Assembly (NCBI GenBank): GCA_027625215.1
Contig: JAQBWJ010000233.1
Location: forward strand, 1-5,216
DNA length: 5,216 bases
Direction: 5' to 3'
Source: Candidatus Poribacteria bacterium
GTDB taxonomy: Bacteria > Poribacteria > WGA-4E > GCA-2687025
Under the pieces are notes generated by a model, which was not told where the DNA came from, did no database searches, and saw only the letters and a program-made list of their open reading frames with translations. A program made the translations under genes and the position numbers. How positions within the stretch are numbered: the first letter of the stretch is position 1; each line of letters opens with the position of its first letter. Of the stretch, positions 1 to 5,216 are shown piece by piece.

Positions 1-114
1 GAATCGTCTCTCGCGGATTTGGAAGCGTACATGCTCAAAAAAGGTGAGATTTCGCCGAACGTTTCCGGTCGCCAAGAGATGCTTGAGAACCTCATCAACG
101 ACTACCTCGTGTGA
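1..114 (+). CDS. C-terminal end of an unidentified protein (5' truncated by window edge)
   Basis: Reading from base 1 gives 37 codons with no break, ending at a TGA at 112-114. The visible tail is hydrophilic and probably helical (it includes DLEAYMLKKGE and ends LENLINDYLV), with balanced acidic and basic residues and no Arg/Gly/Pro excess, as expected of a true coding frame. An 11-bp hairpin starts 20 nt after the stop, which fits the end of a transcription unit. Too little is present to assign a family, and no catalytic motif, membrane segment or repeat is visible. That it codes is fairly likely; its function is unknown. Confidence 0.6.
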   Translation, partial: ESSLADLEAYMLKKGEISPNVSGRQEMLENLINDYLV

Positions 115-269
115 CGGACGTAGATCGAGAGGTTGGAAGGGCGATTCCACCCAAGTGTCGCCCTTCCACACCGTTGCGATTTCAGACCTTCCTTTTGTTT
201 CCACATCGAACAATAATTATCTCGATCAACGACTTTGCCTCGAAACCCCCGTCTACCGAGACCAACGCG
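115..269. other. Intergenic region with hairpin and AT-rich patch
   Basis: This 155-bp stretch separates the upstream stop from the ATG at 270. It holds the 11-bp hairpin at 134-168, a T-rich run around 187-200, and an AT-rich patch at about 209-220. The patch contains AATAAT (212-217), a five-of-six match to a -10 element, but no good -35 lies 16-18 bp upstream. It may therefore be the promoter region of the following gene, but only weakly. The open frames crossing it give low-complexity or Arg-rich peptides, and I see no separate small gene. Confidence 0.45.
134..168 (+). terminator. Perfect 11-bp hairpin, probable terminator of the upstream gene
   Basis: The left arm TGGAAGGGCGA (134-144) is exactly complementary to the right arm TCGCCCTTCCA (158-168), with a 13-nt loop. 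It begins 20 nt after the TGA at 112-114, the usual place for an intrinsic terminator. The weakness is that no U-tract follows directly; a T-rich run appears only about 20 nt later (187-200). A terminator is the likeliest role. A leader structure for the gene starting at 270 is the alternative. Confidence 0.45.
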
Positions 270-1188
270 ATGCGCCAACTCAAATCGGGTGTCTATCTCG
301 CGGACGACTTTTCCGCCGGTCTGAATCGCGAGACGTGGCACGTCCATCAGGAAGACCCGGCGGTGACGCCGCGCGTCGAAGACGGGCGGCTGGTCATCGG
401 CGGTAAGACCTCCGCCTCGACACATAAAACGACCAGCATCGTAACGCAGCGACCCTATCCTCCCGATGTCGTCGTGATGGCGGAGATGCGGGTCCCGACC
501 GACATGAATCAGTCGGGAACGTACGGCTTTTCGGCGCACTTGCGCGGGCACGTCGGACACGGGGCGGCGAAGGGTCCCGATGCGGGCAGCGACATCGCGT
601 TCGGACGTTACGCAGGGAGAAGTGGTTGGTTTCACGGTTGGGCAGAACGAACACGCGACCTCTACCTGCGCCGCTCCGATCACGGCATCGGGTGCGAGCC
701 GTTCGGGGACGAAGCGGAGGCGTTTCGCACGGTGCGTATTGCGTATGACGCGGCGTCGCATCTGCTTGAAACCGCCGTGTTCGACGGCGAGCGATGGAAG
801 AGCGTTGGAAGCACGCGCCGTCATCTCAAGCAGTTTACATTTATCGAACTCAAGGCGGAGTCGGAGTCGTCAGGGGTGATCTTGAACGCGGAGTTTCGGA
901 ACCTGCGACTGTTCCCCCATCCGTCGCGCCACCCAGTTCAAGTGATCGTGCGAGGCGTTCGAGGAAACGTAAAGGTGACGCTCTCACCGCCGGATTCCGA
1001 CACCGTGATCGCCCAGAGCGCGCCGGACGACAGCAGCGTTGCGCGGCTCTGGCTTCCCGCTGGCGGGACACTTGCGGGTCATCCGCGACGGCAAGGTGTT
1101 GGACGACCTCCGCGTCGAGGCGGCGGGACTGAACGGTATCTATCCGAACGACGTGTACAACGCGATGCTTGGTCTTTTTCATATCTAG
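270..1188 (+). pseudogene. ConA-like (jelly-roll) domain protein with apparent frameshift
   Basis: From ATG 270 the frame runs cleanly to about residue 267 (base 1070). It opens with DDFSAGLNRETWHV (residues 12-25) followed by VEDGRLVIGG. Around 155-215 it has the pattern TVRIAYD, then TAVFDGERW, then ILNAEFRNLRLFP, typical of concanavalin-A-like lectin/glucanase sandwiches. Residues from about 224 look like a second small beta domain. After base 1070 the same frame becomes Arg/Gly-rich and stops at 1196, whereas the +1 frame reads sensibly (LRVIRDGKVLDDLRV, then NGIYPNDVYNAML) to a TAG at 1186-1188. Skipping C1071 restores a protein of about 305 aa. The break could be a real mutation, a sequencing error, or less likely programmed. 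There is no signal peptide, so the protein looks cytoplasmic unless the start is wrong. The Shine-Dalgarno is weak. An upstream start at 111 would add 53 implausible residues. The ligand is unknown; the fold is inferred from pattern only. Confidence 0.6.
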
Positions 1189-1194
1189 ACGTAT

Positions 1195-1200
1195 AGGGGA
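1195..1200 (+). promoter_or_regulatory. Ribosome binding site of the lipoprotein gene
   Basis: AGGGGA lies 7 nt before the ATG at 1208. It fixes that start over the in-frame TTG at 1169, which would add 13 residues ahead of an otherwise textbook lipoprotein signal peptide. Confidence 0.7.
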
Positions 1201-1207
1201 AAAACTC

Positions 1208-1711
1208 ATGCGCGTCGTTTGGGCGATGGTCGTCATCGGATTGATCGCGGGTTGTTCTACGAAAAAAGAGCCGGAATCGTTGTTGGAGATCGCTGCGTCC
1301 ACCGCTACGTCGTCCGTATGGGAACTTGCGACGTGGGACGCTGACCCGTCTGAATGGATCCCGTTGCCCGTTGGAAGCGTCTACGGCACGCCAGCGATTC
1401 AGACGCACGACAACGGCGCGATCACGGTCACACTGATGGCGTGGGGCGTCCGCTTTACGGAGTATGCGTTCCATATAACGGACGACCAGCAACGCGACAT
1501 CCCGATACTCTCGTCCAGGACGGACGAACATCGCCAAGTGCGCGAGAATAGCGGCATCCCGCGCGAACGGATGCTGACGGTTTGGATCGGTCTCGTGCAA
1601 CCGGAGCCGGACGCGACGATGTTGAACGTCTCAATCACGCCGAACGAAAACTTTTCGTACTCCGTCAAATGGGACGCGGTCCCGCTCAACGTCGAGTCGG
1701 CGGTGCATTGA
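1208..1711 (+). CDS. Small predicted lipoprotein of unknown function
   Basis: The product has 167 aa. Its N-terminus is a classic type II signal peptide: one Arg, a hydrophobic stretch (residues 3-14) and the lipobox IAGC with the lipidated Cys at 16. Ser at +2 of the mature protein would predict outer-membrane sorting by the Lol rule in Gram-negative cells. The mature part lacks further membrane segments. It is rich in alternating hydrophobic/polar stretches and tryptophan (residues 38, 43, 50, 79, 126, 155), which suggests a beta-sandwich fold. No catalytic motif is evident and I do not recognise the family. The start is set by AGGGGA 7 nt upstream. It follows the ConA-like gene by 19 nt (counting from the restored stop at 1188), so the two probably share a transcript. 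It ends 8 bp before the convergent aldo/keto reductase gene. Confidence 0.85.
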   Translation: MRVVWAMVVIGLIAGCSTKKEPESLLEIAASTATSSVWELATWDADPSEWIPLPVGSVYGTPAIQTHDNGAITVTLMAWGVRFTEYAFHITDDQQRDIPILSSRTDEHRQVRENSGIPRERMLTVWIGLVQPEPDATMLNVSITPNENFSYSVKWDAVPLNVESAVH

Positions 1712-1719
1712 TCCCGCCG
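1698..1719. terminator. Short GC hairpin at a convergent gene junction (possible bidirectional terminator)
   Basis: CGGCGG (1698-1703) pairs with CCGCCG (1714-1719) across a 10-nt loop. The structure spans the stop of the lipoprotein gene (1709-1711) and nearly touches the stop of the opposing reductase (1720-1722). The stem is only 6 bp and no U-tract follows on either strand, so chance is a real alternative in GC-rich DNA. Confidence 0.25.
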
Positions 1720-2631
1720 TTAGAAGCCTTCCGCCTCGAAACGCTCCCACACGTCGGACGGCAATGGGTTCGTGACGGCGCGCGCCGCCGCTTCGATCTG
1801 TTCGATGGAGCGCCACCCCTGCGGCAGTCCGTGAATCCACCGATCTCGAAGACAGTACTGCAACGCGAGCGCGAGCATGTCGATCCCTTCGCGTTCGCAC
1901 CACGTTTTAATCGCTTTGGCGCGGGGAATGTCGGGCGACGTGAGGAGCCAATGTCCTTCTTCGGCGGCGGCGTCCACATCGCGTCCGGTGAGGATGCCGC
2001 GCACAATCGACCAACCGTTCAGGACTCCGACATCGTTTCGAGCGCACGCGGGCAGGACTCTCTTCGCCGCGCTTTGCCGAAGCAGGTTGTAGTCGTTGAA
2101 GGTCAGCACGAAGTCGATATCGCCCGTCGCAATCAGCGTCAACAGTTGATAGTGGGGACGGCATCCGATCCCAATGTTGCGGACGACCCCCTGCCGCTTC
2201 AGTTCGATGAGCGCGTCCAACGTGCCGCCGTCCTCAATGACCGGGGCGATCTCGACGGGATCGTGGATCATCACGCCGTCAAGATAGTCCGTTCCCAACA
2301 TCTTGAGGTTGTATTCCACCATGCGAAACGTGCCGTCGCGGGTGCAGGCGGGCGCGTCGTCGTGACAGCAGACGCGCGTCGTCAGGATGAGCCGCTCGCG
2401 CTTCACGGTCCGCACGAATGCGCCGACCTTCGGCAACGACGACCCATAACAGGGCGACGTGTCGATATGGTTGATACCGAGTTCATACGCGCGCGTCATC
2501 AGGGCGACGGCGTCCTCCTCCGGCACGACGCCGAACGAATCGCCAAACCCCGCGCTGCCGAACGGGATGACCGGGACCCAAAGGTTCGTTCTGCCTAACC
2601 GCCGCGATGGAACTGGTGAAATCTCGGACAT
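1720..2631 (-). CDS. Aldo/keto reductase family oxidoreductase, atypical active site
   Basis: The product is a 303-aa protein of the usual length for an NADP-dependent (beta/alpha)8-barrel aldo/keto reductase. It opens with the family N-terminal pattern SRRLGRTNLWVPVIPFGSAG (residues 9-28). The signature NHIDTSPCYG carries the expected tetrad residues Asp57 and Tyr62, and MIHDP carries His123. The fourth tetrad member, a Lys at the end of beta-strand 4 (usually TK), reads Arg86 in LILTTRVCC. RNIGIG (151-156) and the C-terminal LPQGWRSIEQIEAAARA (269-285), which corresponds to the cofactor-binding region, are also in place. A Cys-rich loop (C88, C89, C96) follows the substituted position. The start at 2631 is supported by AGGAG 10 nt upstream. 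Relatives include D-threo-aldose/galactose dehydrogenase-like enzymes; the substrate cannot be read from sequence. It is divergent from the Gfo/Idh/MocA gene across 162 bp, so shared control in sugar or polyol metabolism is plausible. Family assignment is firm; activity is uncertain because of Arg86. Confidence 0.93.
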   Translation of the reverse strand: MSEISPVPSRRLGRTNLWVPVIPFGSAGFGDSFGVVPEEDAVALMTRAYELGINHIDTSPCYGSSLPKVGAFVRTVKRERLILTTRVCCHDDAPACTRDGTFRMVEYNLKMLGTDYLDGVMIHDPVEIAPVIEDGGTLDALIELKRQGVVRNIGIGCRPHYQLLTLIATGDIDFVLTFNDYNLLRQSAAKRVLPACARNDVGVLNGWSIVRGILTGRDVDAAAEEGHWLLTSPDIPRAKAIKTWCEREGIDMLALALQYCLRDRWIHGLPQGWRSIEQIEAAARAVTNPLPSDVWERFEAEGF

Positions 2632-2641
2632 GGTCGTCCAA

Positions 2642-2646
2642 CTCCT
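2642..2646 (-). promoter_or_regulatory. Ribosome binding site of the aldo/keto reductase gene
   Basis: On the - strand this reads AGGAG, 10 nt before the ATG at 2631-2629. It supports that start. I see no convincing -35/-10 pair for this gene farther upstream; the TATCAT at about 2658-2663 on the - strand lacks a -35 partner. Confidence 0.6.
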
Positions 2647-2720
2647 AAACAGGCAATATGATAAATGGCATGCCGTCTATTGGATCATGTCGAACTGCCG
2701 TTATCAATGCCTCCTCGCGT

Positions 2721-2749
2721 TTGACAGGGGTTCCCGGTTCCCGTATAGT
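2721..2749 (+). promoter_or_regulatory. Near-consensus sigma-70 promoter of the Gfo/Idh/MocA gene
   Basis: TTGACA (2721-2726) is a perfect -35 element. After an ideal 17-bp spacer comes TATAGT (2744-2749), five of six to the -10 consensus. The predicted transcription start is near 2756, giving a leader of roughly 38 nt to the ATG at 2794. The promoter faces the downstream oxidoreductase and would be intrinsically strong, so repression is a likely mode of control if the gene is regulated at all. Confidence 0.8.
2729..2742 (+). repeat. Tandem heptamer (GGTTCCC x2) inside the promoter spacer
   Basis: Two exact, adjacent copies of GGTTCCC occupy 2729-2735 and 2736-2742, filling most of the spacer between the -35 and -10 hexamers. 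A protein bound here would block polymerase, so an operator is possible. Chance duplication in a GC-rich spacer is the alternative, and no further copy is evident nearby. Confidence 0.4.
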
Positions 2750-2783
2750 CCGACCCGTCTTCTTCGATGAGAACTTGCGCGGG

Positions 2784-2789
2784 AAGGGA
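2784..2789 (+). promoter_or_regulatory. Ribosome binding site choosing ATG 2794
   Basis: AAGGGA ends 4 nt before the ATG at 2794. The other in-frame ATG at 2767 would lie only about 11 nt from the predicted transcription start, has no Shine-Dalgarno, and would add nine residues ahead of a Rossmann strand that normally starts at the N-terminus. Confidence 0.65.
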
Positions 2790-2793
2790 ATCC

Positions 2794-3777
2794 ATGAGCG
2801 TGGTGAAGGTCGGTTTTATCGGGGTCGGAGGTGTCGCAGGAGGACACCTACGCAACATATCGAACAACGAAAACTCAACGTTGGTAGCGATCTGCGACGT
2901 GAACGAGGGTCTGTTGGCGCGGCGTAAAGAGGAGTTCAACGTCCCGACGACGTATACGAACTACCGCACGATGCTCGAACGGGAGCAGTTGGGCGCGGTC
3001 TACGTCTGCGTGCCGCCGTTCGCGCACGGCGACATTGAGTTGGAAGTCGCCAAGGCGGGCGTCCCGCTGTTTGTCGAGAAGCCGGTCGAGCTGCATATGG
3101 ACGCCGCGCTCCGCAAGTACGAGGCGATCCGCGACGCGGGGATCGTCAACGCCGCCGGTTACTGCGTGCGATACATGGACACCGTCGATATCATGCGGAA
3201 TCGACTGGAAGGTCACGCCGTCGAATTGGCGTCCGGCTTCTACATGGGCGGGATGCCCGGCGGTCCGGGTCACTGGTGGCAGCAAGTGAACAAGTCGGGC
3301 GGACAGTTGGTCGAACAATCGACGCACATTCTCGATTTGGCACGGTACGTTGTCGGCGAGGTCGAAGCGGTCGGTGGCGCGTTCGTGCGGCGCGTGCCGT
3401 TCAACGAGTCGGCGGATGTCGAGAACGCGAGCATCGCCAGCCTCTACTTCGAGAACGGCGCGGTCGGAACGATCACCTCCGCATGCAACATCTCGCAGGG
3501 GTTCGGCACGGGGTTGAACCTGTTCGCCAAGAACTTCATCATCGAATACACCTACGGCGGGATGAAAGTGCGCGGCGAGGGCGATCCCGAAACGTTCAAG
3601 ACGGGTAACGACATGTACGCCGCCGAAGACGCCGTGTTCATCGACGCGGTGCGTAGCGGAGACAAGTCCGCAATCCGTTCCGACTACCGAGACGCCGTTA
3701 AAAGTCTCGAAGTCTCTTTGTTGGCGCGTCAGGCGAGCGAGAAACGCGCCGTCATCGAAACGACGTTCCGCGGCTGA
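2794..3777 (+). CDS. Gfo/Idh/MocA family NAD(P)-dependent oxidoreductase
   Basis: The product is 327 aa, normal for the family. An N-terminal Rossmann domain starts with KVGFIGVGGVAGGHL (residues 5-19, the GxGGxxG dinucleotide loop) and has an acidic residue after the second strand (AICDV, Asp36), which favours NAD(H). VEKPVEL holds the family EKP motif, with Lys96 as the expected catalytic or cofactor-contacting lysine. The C-terminal alpha/beta domain contains GGQLVEQSTHILDLARY (169-185), the usual GG...H...D motif with His178 and Asp181. Near the end, AVFIDAVRSGDKSAIRSDY matches the common family tail. Members oxidise or reduce sugars, inositols and related polyols; the substrate here is not identifiable. 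No secretion signal is seen, so it should be cytoplasmic. It is probably transcribed alone from the strong promoter at 2721-2749 and ends at a hairpin facing the fructokinase gene. Confidence 0.95.
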   Translation: MSVVKVGFIGVGGVAGGHLRNISNNENSTLVAICDVNEGLLARRKEEFNVPTTYTNYRTMLEREQLGAVYVCVPPFAHGDIELEVAKAGVPLFVEKPVELHMDAALRKYEAIRDAGIVNAAGYCVRYMDTVDIMRNRLEGHAVELASGFYMGGMPGGPGHWWQQVNKSGGQLVEQSTHILDLARYVVGEVEAVGGAFVRRVPFNESADVENASIASLYFENGAVGTITSACNISQGFGTGLNLFAKNFIIEYTYGGMKVRGEGDPETFKTGNDMYAAEDAVFIDAVRSGDKSAIRSDYRDAVKSLEVSLLARQASEKRAVIETTFRG

Positions 3778-3790
3778 ACGTTTGCAACGC

Positions 3791-3828
3791 GGCATCGGGA
3801 GAGGCGGGATCAGCGTTCTCCCGATGCC
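3791..3828. terminator. Perfect 12-bp hairpin at a convergent junction, probable bidirectional terminator
   Basis: GGCATCGGGAGA (3791-3802) is exactly complementary to TCTCCCGATGCC (3817-3828), with a 14-nt loop. It starts 13 nt after the oxidoreductase stop and its right arm lies inside the last codons of the opposing fructokinase, whose stop is at 3810-3812. Position and stem strength argue for termination in both directions. Neither strand has a U-tract after the stem, so it may instead stabilise mRNA 3' ends or work with other factors. Confidence 0.5.
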
Positions 3829-4706
3829 CGTTCCGCCAACGCAATCGCTCCCAACACGCCGGACTTGTTCCCCAATCCGGGCGGGGCGATGAACTCGTCC
3901 ATTCGATCCAGAATCGCCGCGTTCTGTATGTACCCGTTCAGCAGGTTGGCGACGCGCTCGCGGATCATCGGGAACAGGTGAGACTGATCCATCACGCCTC
4001 CGCCGAGTATAATCCGCTGAGGCGAGAGGGTGCAGGCGAAGTTTGCGAGCGCGTGGGCGAGGTAGTCCGCTTCCAACCGCCACGCCGGATGTTCCGGCGG
4101 TAGTTCAGACGCCGGAACGCCCCATCGCTTCTCGATGGCGACACCCGATGTCAGCCCTTCCAAGCAGTTACCGTGATACGGACACGCGCCTTGATACGGA
4201 TCGACGGCGCGGTCTTGCGGAACGCGGATGTGCCCCATTTCAGGATGAATCAACCCGTGCATCAATTTGCCGTTGACGAGACCCCCGCCACCAACGCCCG
4301 TCCCGACGGTGAGATAGAGAAACGTGTCGAGTCCCTGCGCCGCGCCCCAACGATACTCGCCGAGCGCCGCGCCATTCACATCCGTATCAAACCCGACGGG
4401 GACGTTTAACGCGCGTTGTATCGTTCCGGCGAAATCAACGTTCGCCCATCCCGGCTTCGGCGTCGTCGTGATGTAGCCGAATGTTGGAGAGGGCGGATCG
4501 GGATCGAGGGGTCCAAACGAAGCGATTCCGACGGCATCGACTTCGCGCGCGAGAAAAAAGTCGATGCACCGACTGAGCGTTTCATCCGGTGTCGTCGTAT
4601 CGATGCGCGTTTCATCTCGCAGATCACCTGGCGACGCGCCCACCGCGCAGACGAATTTCGTGCCGCCCGCTTCGATCCCGCCGTACGATGGACTGGTCAA
4701 GGGCAT
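3810..4706 (-). CDS. ROK-family fructokinase (EC 2.7.1.4)
   Basis: The product is 298 aa and phosphorylates fructose to fructose-6-phosphate with ATP in the cytoplasm. It closely follows the Bacillus YdhR/GmuE-type fructokinases I know. It has the phosphate-binding GGIEAGGTK (9-17), then SFGPLD (63-68), TTPKPGW (81-87), and FDTDVNGAALGE (106-117) with Asp109 as catalytic base. VGTGVGGGG (134-142) is the second phosphate loop. HPEMGH (154-159) and CPYHGNCLEG (175-184) supply the zinc ligands His159, Cys175, His178 and Cys181. LGGGVM (234-239) is the C-terminal adenosine motif. All key residues are intact. ATG 4706 is chosen because TGAGGA, 8 nt upstream, is a good Shine-Dalgarno. A GTG at 4721 overlapping the upstream stop would add five residues and is less likely. 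It lies 11 nt after the bisphosphatase gene, so co-transcription is expected. Other hexose substrates (mannose, glucose) are possible. Confidence 0.93.
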   Translation of the reverse strand: MPLTSPSYGGIEAGGTKFVCAVGASPGDLRDETRIDTTTPDETLSRCIDFFLAREVDAVGIASFGPLDPDPPSPTFGYITTTPKPGWANVDFAGTIQRALNVPVGFDTDVNGAALGEYRWGAAQGLDTFLYLTVGTGVGGGGLVNGKLMHGLIHPEMGHIRVPQDRAVDPYQGACPYHGNCLEGLTSGVAIEKRWGVPASELPPEHPAWRLEADYLAHALANFACTLSPQRIILGGGVMDQSHLFPMIRERVANLLNGYIQNAAILDRMDEFIAPPGLGNKSGVLGAIALAERASGER

Positions 4707-4714
4707 CGCGTCCG

Positions 4715-4720
4715 TCCTCA
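4715..4720 (-). promoter_or_regulatory. Shine-Dalgarno of the fructokinase overlapping the upstream stop codon
   Basis: On the - strand TGAGGA contains both the TGA stop of the bisphosphatase (4720-4718) and a GAGGA ribosome binding site 8 nt before ATG 4706. Ribosomes finishing the first gene would reach the second start directly, suggesting translational coupling. Confidence 0.6.
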
Positions 4721-5216
4721 CTCGGCGAACTGCAACACGCGCTCGACTTCATCCGCGCTCCCCATGATGAGGGGCGTGCGCTCATGCATCGATTTCGGTC
4801 TGATATCGAGGATACGCTCTTTGCCGTTGGTCGCTGTGCCGCCCGCTTGCTCAGCGAGGAAGGCGAGCGGGTTCGCTTCGTACATCAGGCGGAGTTTGCC
4901 GTCCGGCGAGCTCTTGGTCGCGGGGTAAAGAAACACTCCACCGCGTACAAGCGTTCGGTGGAAATCCGCCACAAGCGATCCGATGTAGCGGAGACTGTAT
5001 CCGCCCGCGCCTGCCGTTTTCACCCATCTCAAATAGTTCCGGATGTACGGCGGGAATGTATCGGAGTACGCTTCGTTGACGCTGTATGTCTTGACGCCGG
5101 ACGGAATCTTTGCGTTCTCTTGGGCGAGGACGTACGCGCCGATGGCAGGATCAAGCGTGAACAGGTGCACCCCGTCGCCGGAGGTGTACGCCATGACGGT
5201 GCTGCTGCCGTAGACG
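4718..5216 (-). CDS. fbp: Class I fructose-1,6-bisphosphatase, C-terminal half (5' end outside window)
   Basis: About 165 residues are present, roughly half the usual 330-345, running off the right edge. The enzyme hydrolyses fructose-1,6-bisphosphate to fructose-6-phosphate, a key gluconeogenic step needing Mg2+. The first visible codons (5215 downward) read VYGSSTVMAYTSGDGV followed by FTLDPAIG, a hallmark segment of the family, so the ATG at 5194 is internal and not the start. Next come SVNEAY with the substrate-contacting Asn, then RYIGSLVADFHRTLVRGG, FLYPATKSSPDGKLRLMYE and NPLAFLAEQAGG. These hold the conserved Arg-Tyr pair, Tyr, Lys and metal-binding Glu known from the pig and E. coli enzymes. 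Nothing looks degraded. It ends in a TGA overlapping the Shine-Dalgarno of the fructokinase. Any allosteric AMP or phosphate site would lie mostly in the missing N-terminal half. Confidence 0.95.
   Translation of the reverse strand, partial: VYGSSTVMAYTSGDGVHLFTLDPAIGAYVLAQENAKIPSGVKTYSVNEAYSDTFPPYIRNYLRWVKTAGAGGYSLRYIGSLVADFHRTLVRGGVFLYPATKSSPDGKLRLMYEANPLAFLAEQAGGTATNGKERILDIRPKSMHERTPLIMGSADEVERVLQFAE

Noticed and set aside
111..269. N-terminal extension of the ConA-like protein starting at 111
   Set aside because: It would overlap the upstream gene's end and pass through the terminator-like hairpin, and its 53 residues are low in structure. ATG 270 directly precedes the first domain strand.
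102..824. 240-codon - strand open frame opposite the ConA-like gene
   Set aside because: It is Arg-rich without recognisable motifs, whereas the + strand frame shows domain-like patterns.
1169..1207. TTG start for the lipoprotein
   Set aside because: It would put 13 residues with a basic segment before the signal peptide and overlap the upstream gene. ATG 1208 has a proper Shine-Dalgarno.
1582..2598. 338-codon open frame on the + strand across the aldo/keto reductase
   Set aside because: It is antisense to a well-supported enzyme, its composition is Arg/Asp/His-biased, and it overlaps the lipoprotein end.
2667..2674. 8-bp palindrome GGCATGCC in the divergent region
   Set aside because: It is too short to distinguish from chance and has no second copy.
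2684..2707. Possible - strand promoter for the reductase (TTGATA, 17 bp, TCCAAT)
   Set aside because: The -10 lacks the essential second-position A, and no alternative pair scores better, so I do not call it.
2875..4083. 402-codon open frame on the - strand across the oxidoreductase gene
   Set aside because: It is antisense to a clear Gfo/Idh/MocA gene and runs into the fructokinase. Its translation is Arg/His/Val-rich without domains, as expected of a shadow frame in GC-rich DNA.

Overview
The window looks like ordinary chromosome from a moderately GC-rich Gram-negative-type bacterium. The evidence is a lipoprotein with Ser at +2 of its lipobox, Shine-Dalgarno-led genes, one near-consensus sigma-70 promoter, and strong third-position GC that throws up long arginine-rich shadow ORFs. 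The gene mix (a ConA-like protein, an atypical aldo/keto reductase, a Gfo/Idh/MocA oxidoreductase and sugar-phosphate enzymes) resembles environmental lineages such as Poribacteria, Planctomycetota or Armatimonadota. That placement is an impression, not a demonstration. I see no tRNA, rRNA, CRISPR array, insertion sequence or phage gene.

Layout. Positions 1-114 hold the last 37 codons of an unidentified + strand gene, followed by a non-coding stretch (115-269) with a perfect 11-bp hairpin. Next on the + strand come a cytoplasmic-looking ConA-like jelly-roll protein (from 270), whose reading frame appears broken near 1050-1075, and 19 nt after its restored stop a small secreted lipoprotein (1208-1711). 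An aldo/keto reductase lies convergently on the - strand (1720-2631). It is divergent from a Gfo/Idh/MocA oxidoreductase (2794-3777) across a 162-bp intergenic region that carries an excellent promoter for the latter. The oxidoreductase converges on a - strand pair, the C-terminal half of a class I fructose-1,6-bisphosphatase (4718 to the window edge) and then a ROK-family fructokinase (3810-4706). A perfect 12-bp hairpin sits at the convergent junction.

How the genes may work together. The bisphosphatase and fructokinase both yield fructose-6-phosphate and look translationally linked, since the Shine-Dalgarno of the second overlaps the stop of the first. The aldo/keto reductase and Gfo/Idh/MocA enzyme are both NAD(P)-dependent families often acting on sugars, polyols or inositols, and their divergent arrangement would allow joint control. 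The overall picture is carbohydrate metabolism. I found no convincing new system. The points most worth a second look are the frame break, the Lys-to-Arg change at the expected catalytic position of the aldo/keto reductase, and the tandem heptamer inside the promoter spacer.
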